Positions 63,646-64,000 of a DNA stretch of 64,000 nucleotides are shown piece by piece. The stretch lies in the NCBI RefSeq assembly GCF_018614575.1, contig NZ_JAGGOJ010000021.1:124001-188000 (forward strand), given 5' to 3'. The notes beneath the pieces are model-generated. The model saw only the letters and a list, made by a program, of their open reading frames with translations, ran no database searches and had not been told where the DNA came from. Positions within the stretch are counted from its first letter, which is position 1. Each line of letters starts with the position of its first letter. The translations under genes were made by a program, and so were the position numbers. The stretch is from Streptomyces sp. ISL-10. Lineage in GTDB: Bacteria; Actinomycetota; Actinomycetes; Streptomycetales; Streptomycetaceae.

Positions 63646-64000
63646 ATGAGCGACACTTCCTCCCCCTTCGGCTTCGAGCTCGTGCGGCGTGGTTACGACC
63701 GCGGTCAGGTGGACGACCGCATTACCAAACTCGTCGCCGACCGTGATAGTGCTCTGGCCCGAATCACCTCTCTGGAAAAGCGCATCGAGGAGCTCCACCT
63801 CGAGACGCAGAACGCCCAGGCCCAGGTCAACGACGCCGAGCCGTCGTACGCCGGGCTCGGCGCCCGTGTCGAGAAGATCCTCCGCCTCGCGGAGGAGGAG
63901 GCGAAGGACCTGCGCGAGGAGGCCCGTCGCGCGGCCGATCAGCACCGTGAGCTGGCGGAGTCCGCCGCCCAGCAGGTGCGCAACGACGCCGAGTCGTTCG
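63646..64000 (+). CDS. filP: FilP, intermediate-filament-like coiled-coil protein (5' part only)
   Basis: Forms cytoplasmic filaments that give hyphae stiffness and interacts with Scy and DivIVA. The first 118 residues are visible and the gene continues past the right edge; the full protein is about 310 residues. Start MSDTSSPFGFELVRRGYDRG with the DivIVA-like FELVRRGYDRGQVDDRI motif, followed by heptads from DSALARITSLEKRIEELHLE. ATG 63646 follows AGGA. Confidence 0.95.
   Translation, partial: MSDTSSPFGFELVRRGYDRGQVDDRITKLVADRDSALARITSLEKRIEELHLETQNAQAQVNDAEPSYAGLGARVEKILRLAEEEAKDLREEARRAADQHRELAESAAQQVRNDAESF

Overview
The window is chromosomal DNA of a Streptomyces. GC content is very high, nearly every codon ends in G or C, and GTG/TTG starts, 4-base stop/start overlaps and long U-less hairpin terminators are common. 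Gene order follows, from memory, the S. coelicolor core around SCO5396-SCO5444: glgP, glgE-treS-mak-glgB, helD, pfkA/pta-ackA-pyk, icmA, a meaB-like GTPase, thiolase, mce, scy, filP.

Layout. (1) 1-1892: start of glycogen phosphorylase. (2) 2218-9890: a cassette placed between the normally adjacent divergent genes glgP and glgE. It holds a PhzS-like FAD monooxygenase, a PrnB-family haem protein, a 14-TM exporter, an HpaB-type FADH2 monooxygenase, an AraC regulator and an NmrA-like reductase. This looks like a small aromatic/indole tailoring system and is the most interesting part of the window. (3) 10125-19086: the GlgE pathway (GlgE, TreS, maltokinase, GlgB) that interconverts trehalose, maltose-1-phosphate and alpha-glucan. 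GlgB carries an unusual disordered N-terminus of about 450 residues. (4) 19136-24911: a frameshifted helD, MerR-thioredoxin pair, Lrp regulator, epimerase and aldo/keto reductase. (5) 25060-29524: dicarboxylate transporter dctA divergent from a DcuS/R-type two-component system; a Pro/Ala-rich ORF sits between kinase and regulator. (6) 29994-34989: XRE and LuxR regulators, a secreted thermolysin-type protease and a membrane XRE-lectin protein.

(7) 35260-41382: central carbon genes pfkA, divergent pta-ackA, then pyk. (8) 41488-45724: a three-gene exported/membrane operon (DUF6230, DUF6114, a Ser/Pro/Glu-rich protein) and a thioredoxin-TPR protein. (9) 45954-50372: TetR regulator, icmA with a perfect operator-like palindrome, and two DUF3817 operons. 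(10) 50510-56112: three tandem AIM24 proteins, MarR regulator, and an OmpR-type two-component system divergent from a PepSY protein. (11) 56568-59324: MeaB-like GTPase, acetoacetyl-CoA thiolase and methylmalonyl-CoA epimerase, which with IcmA form the C4/propionyl-CoA precursor metabolism. (12) 59492-64000: Scy and the start of FilP, the polar-growth coiled-coil proteins.

No rRNA, tRNA, CRISPR array, insertion sequence or plasmid origin was recognised. Statements about synteny and family members are from memory; no database was searched.
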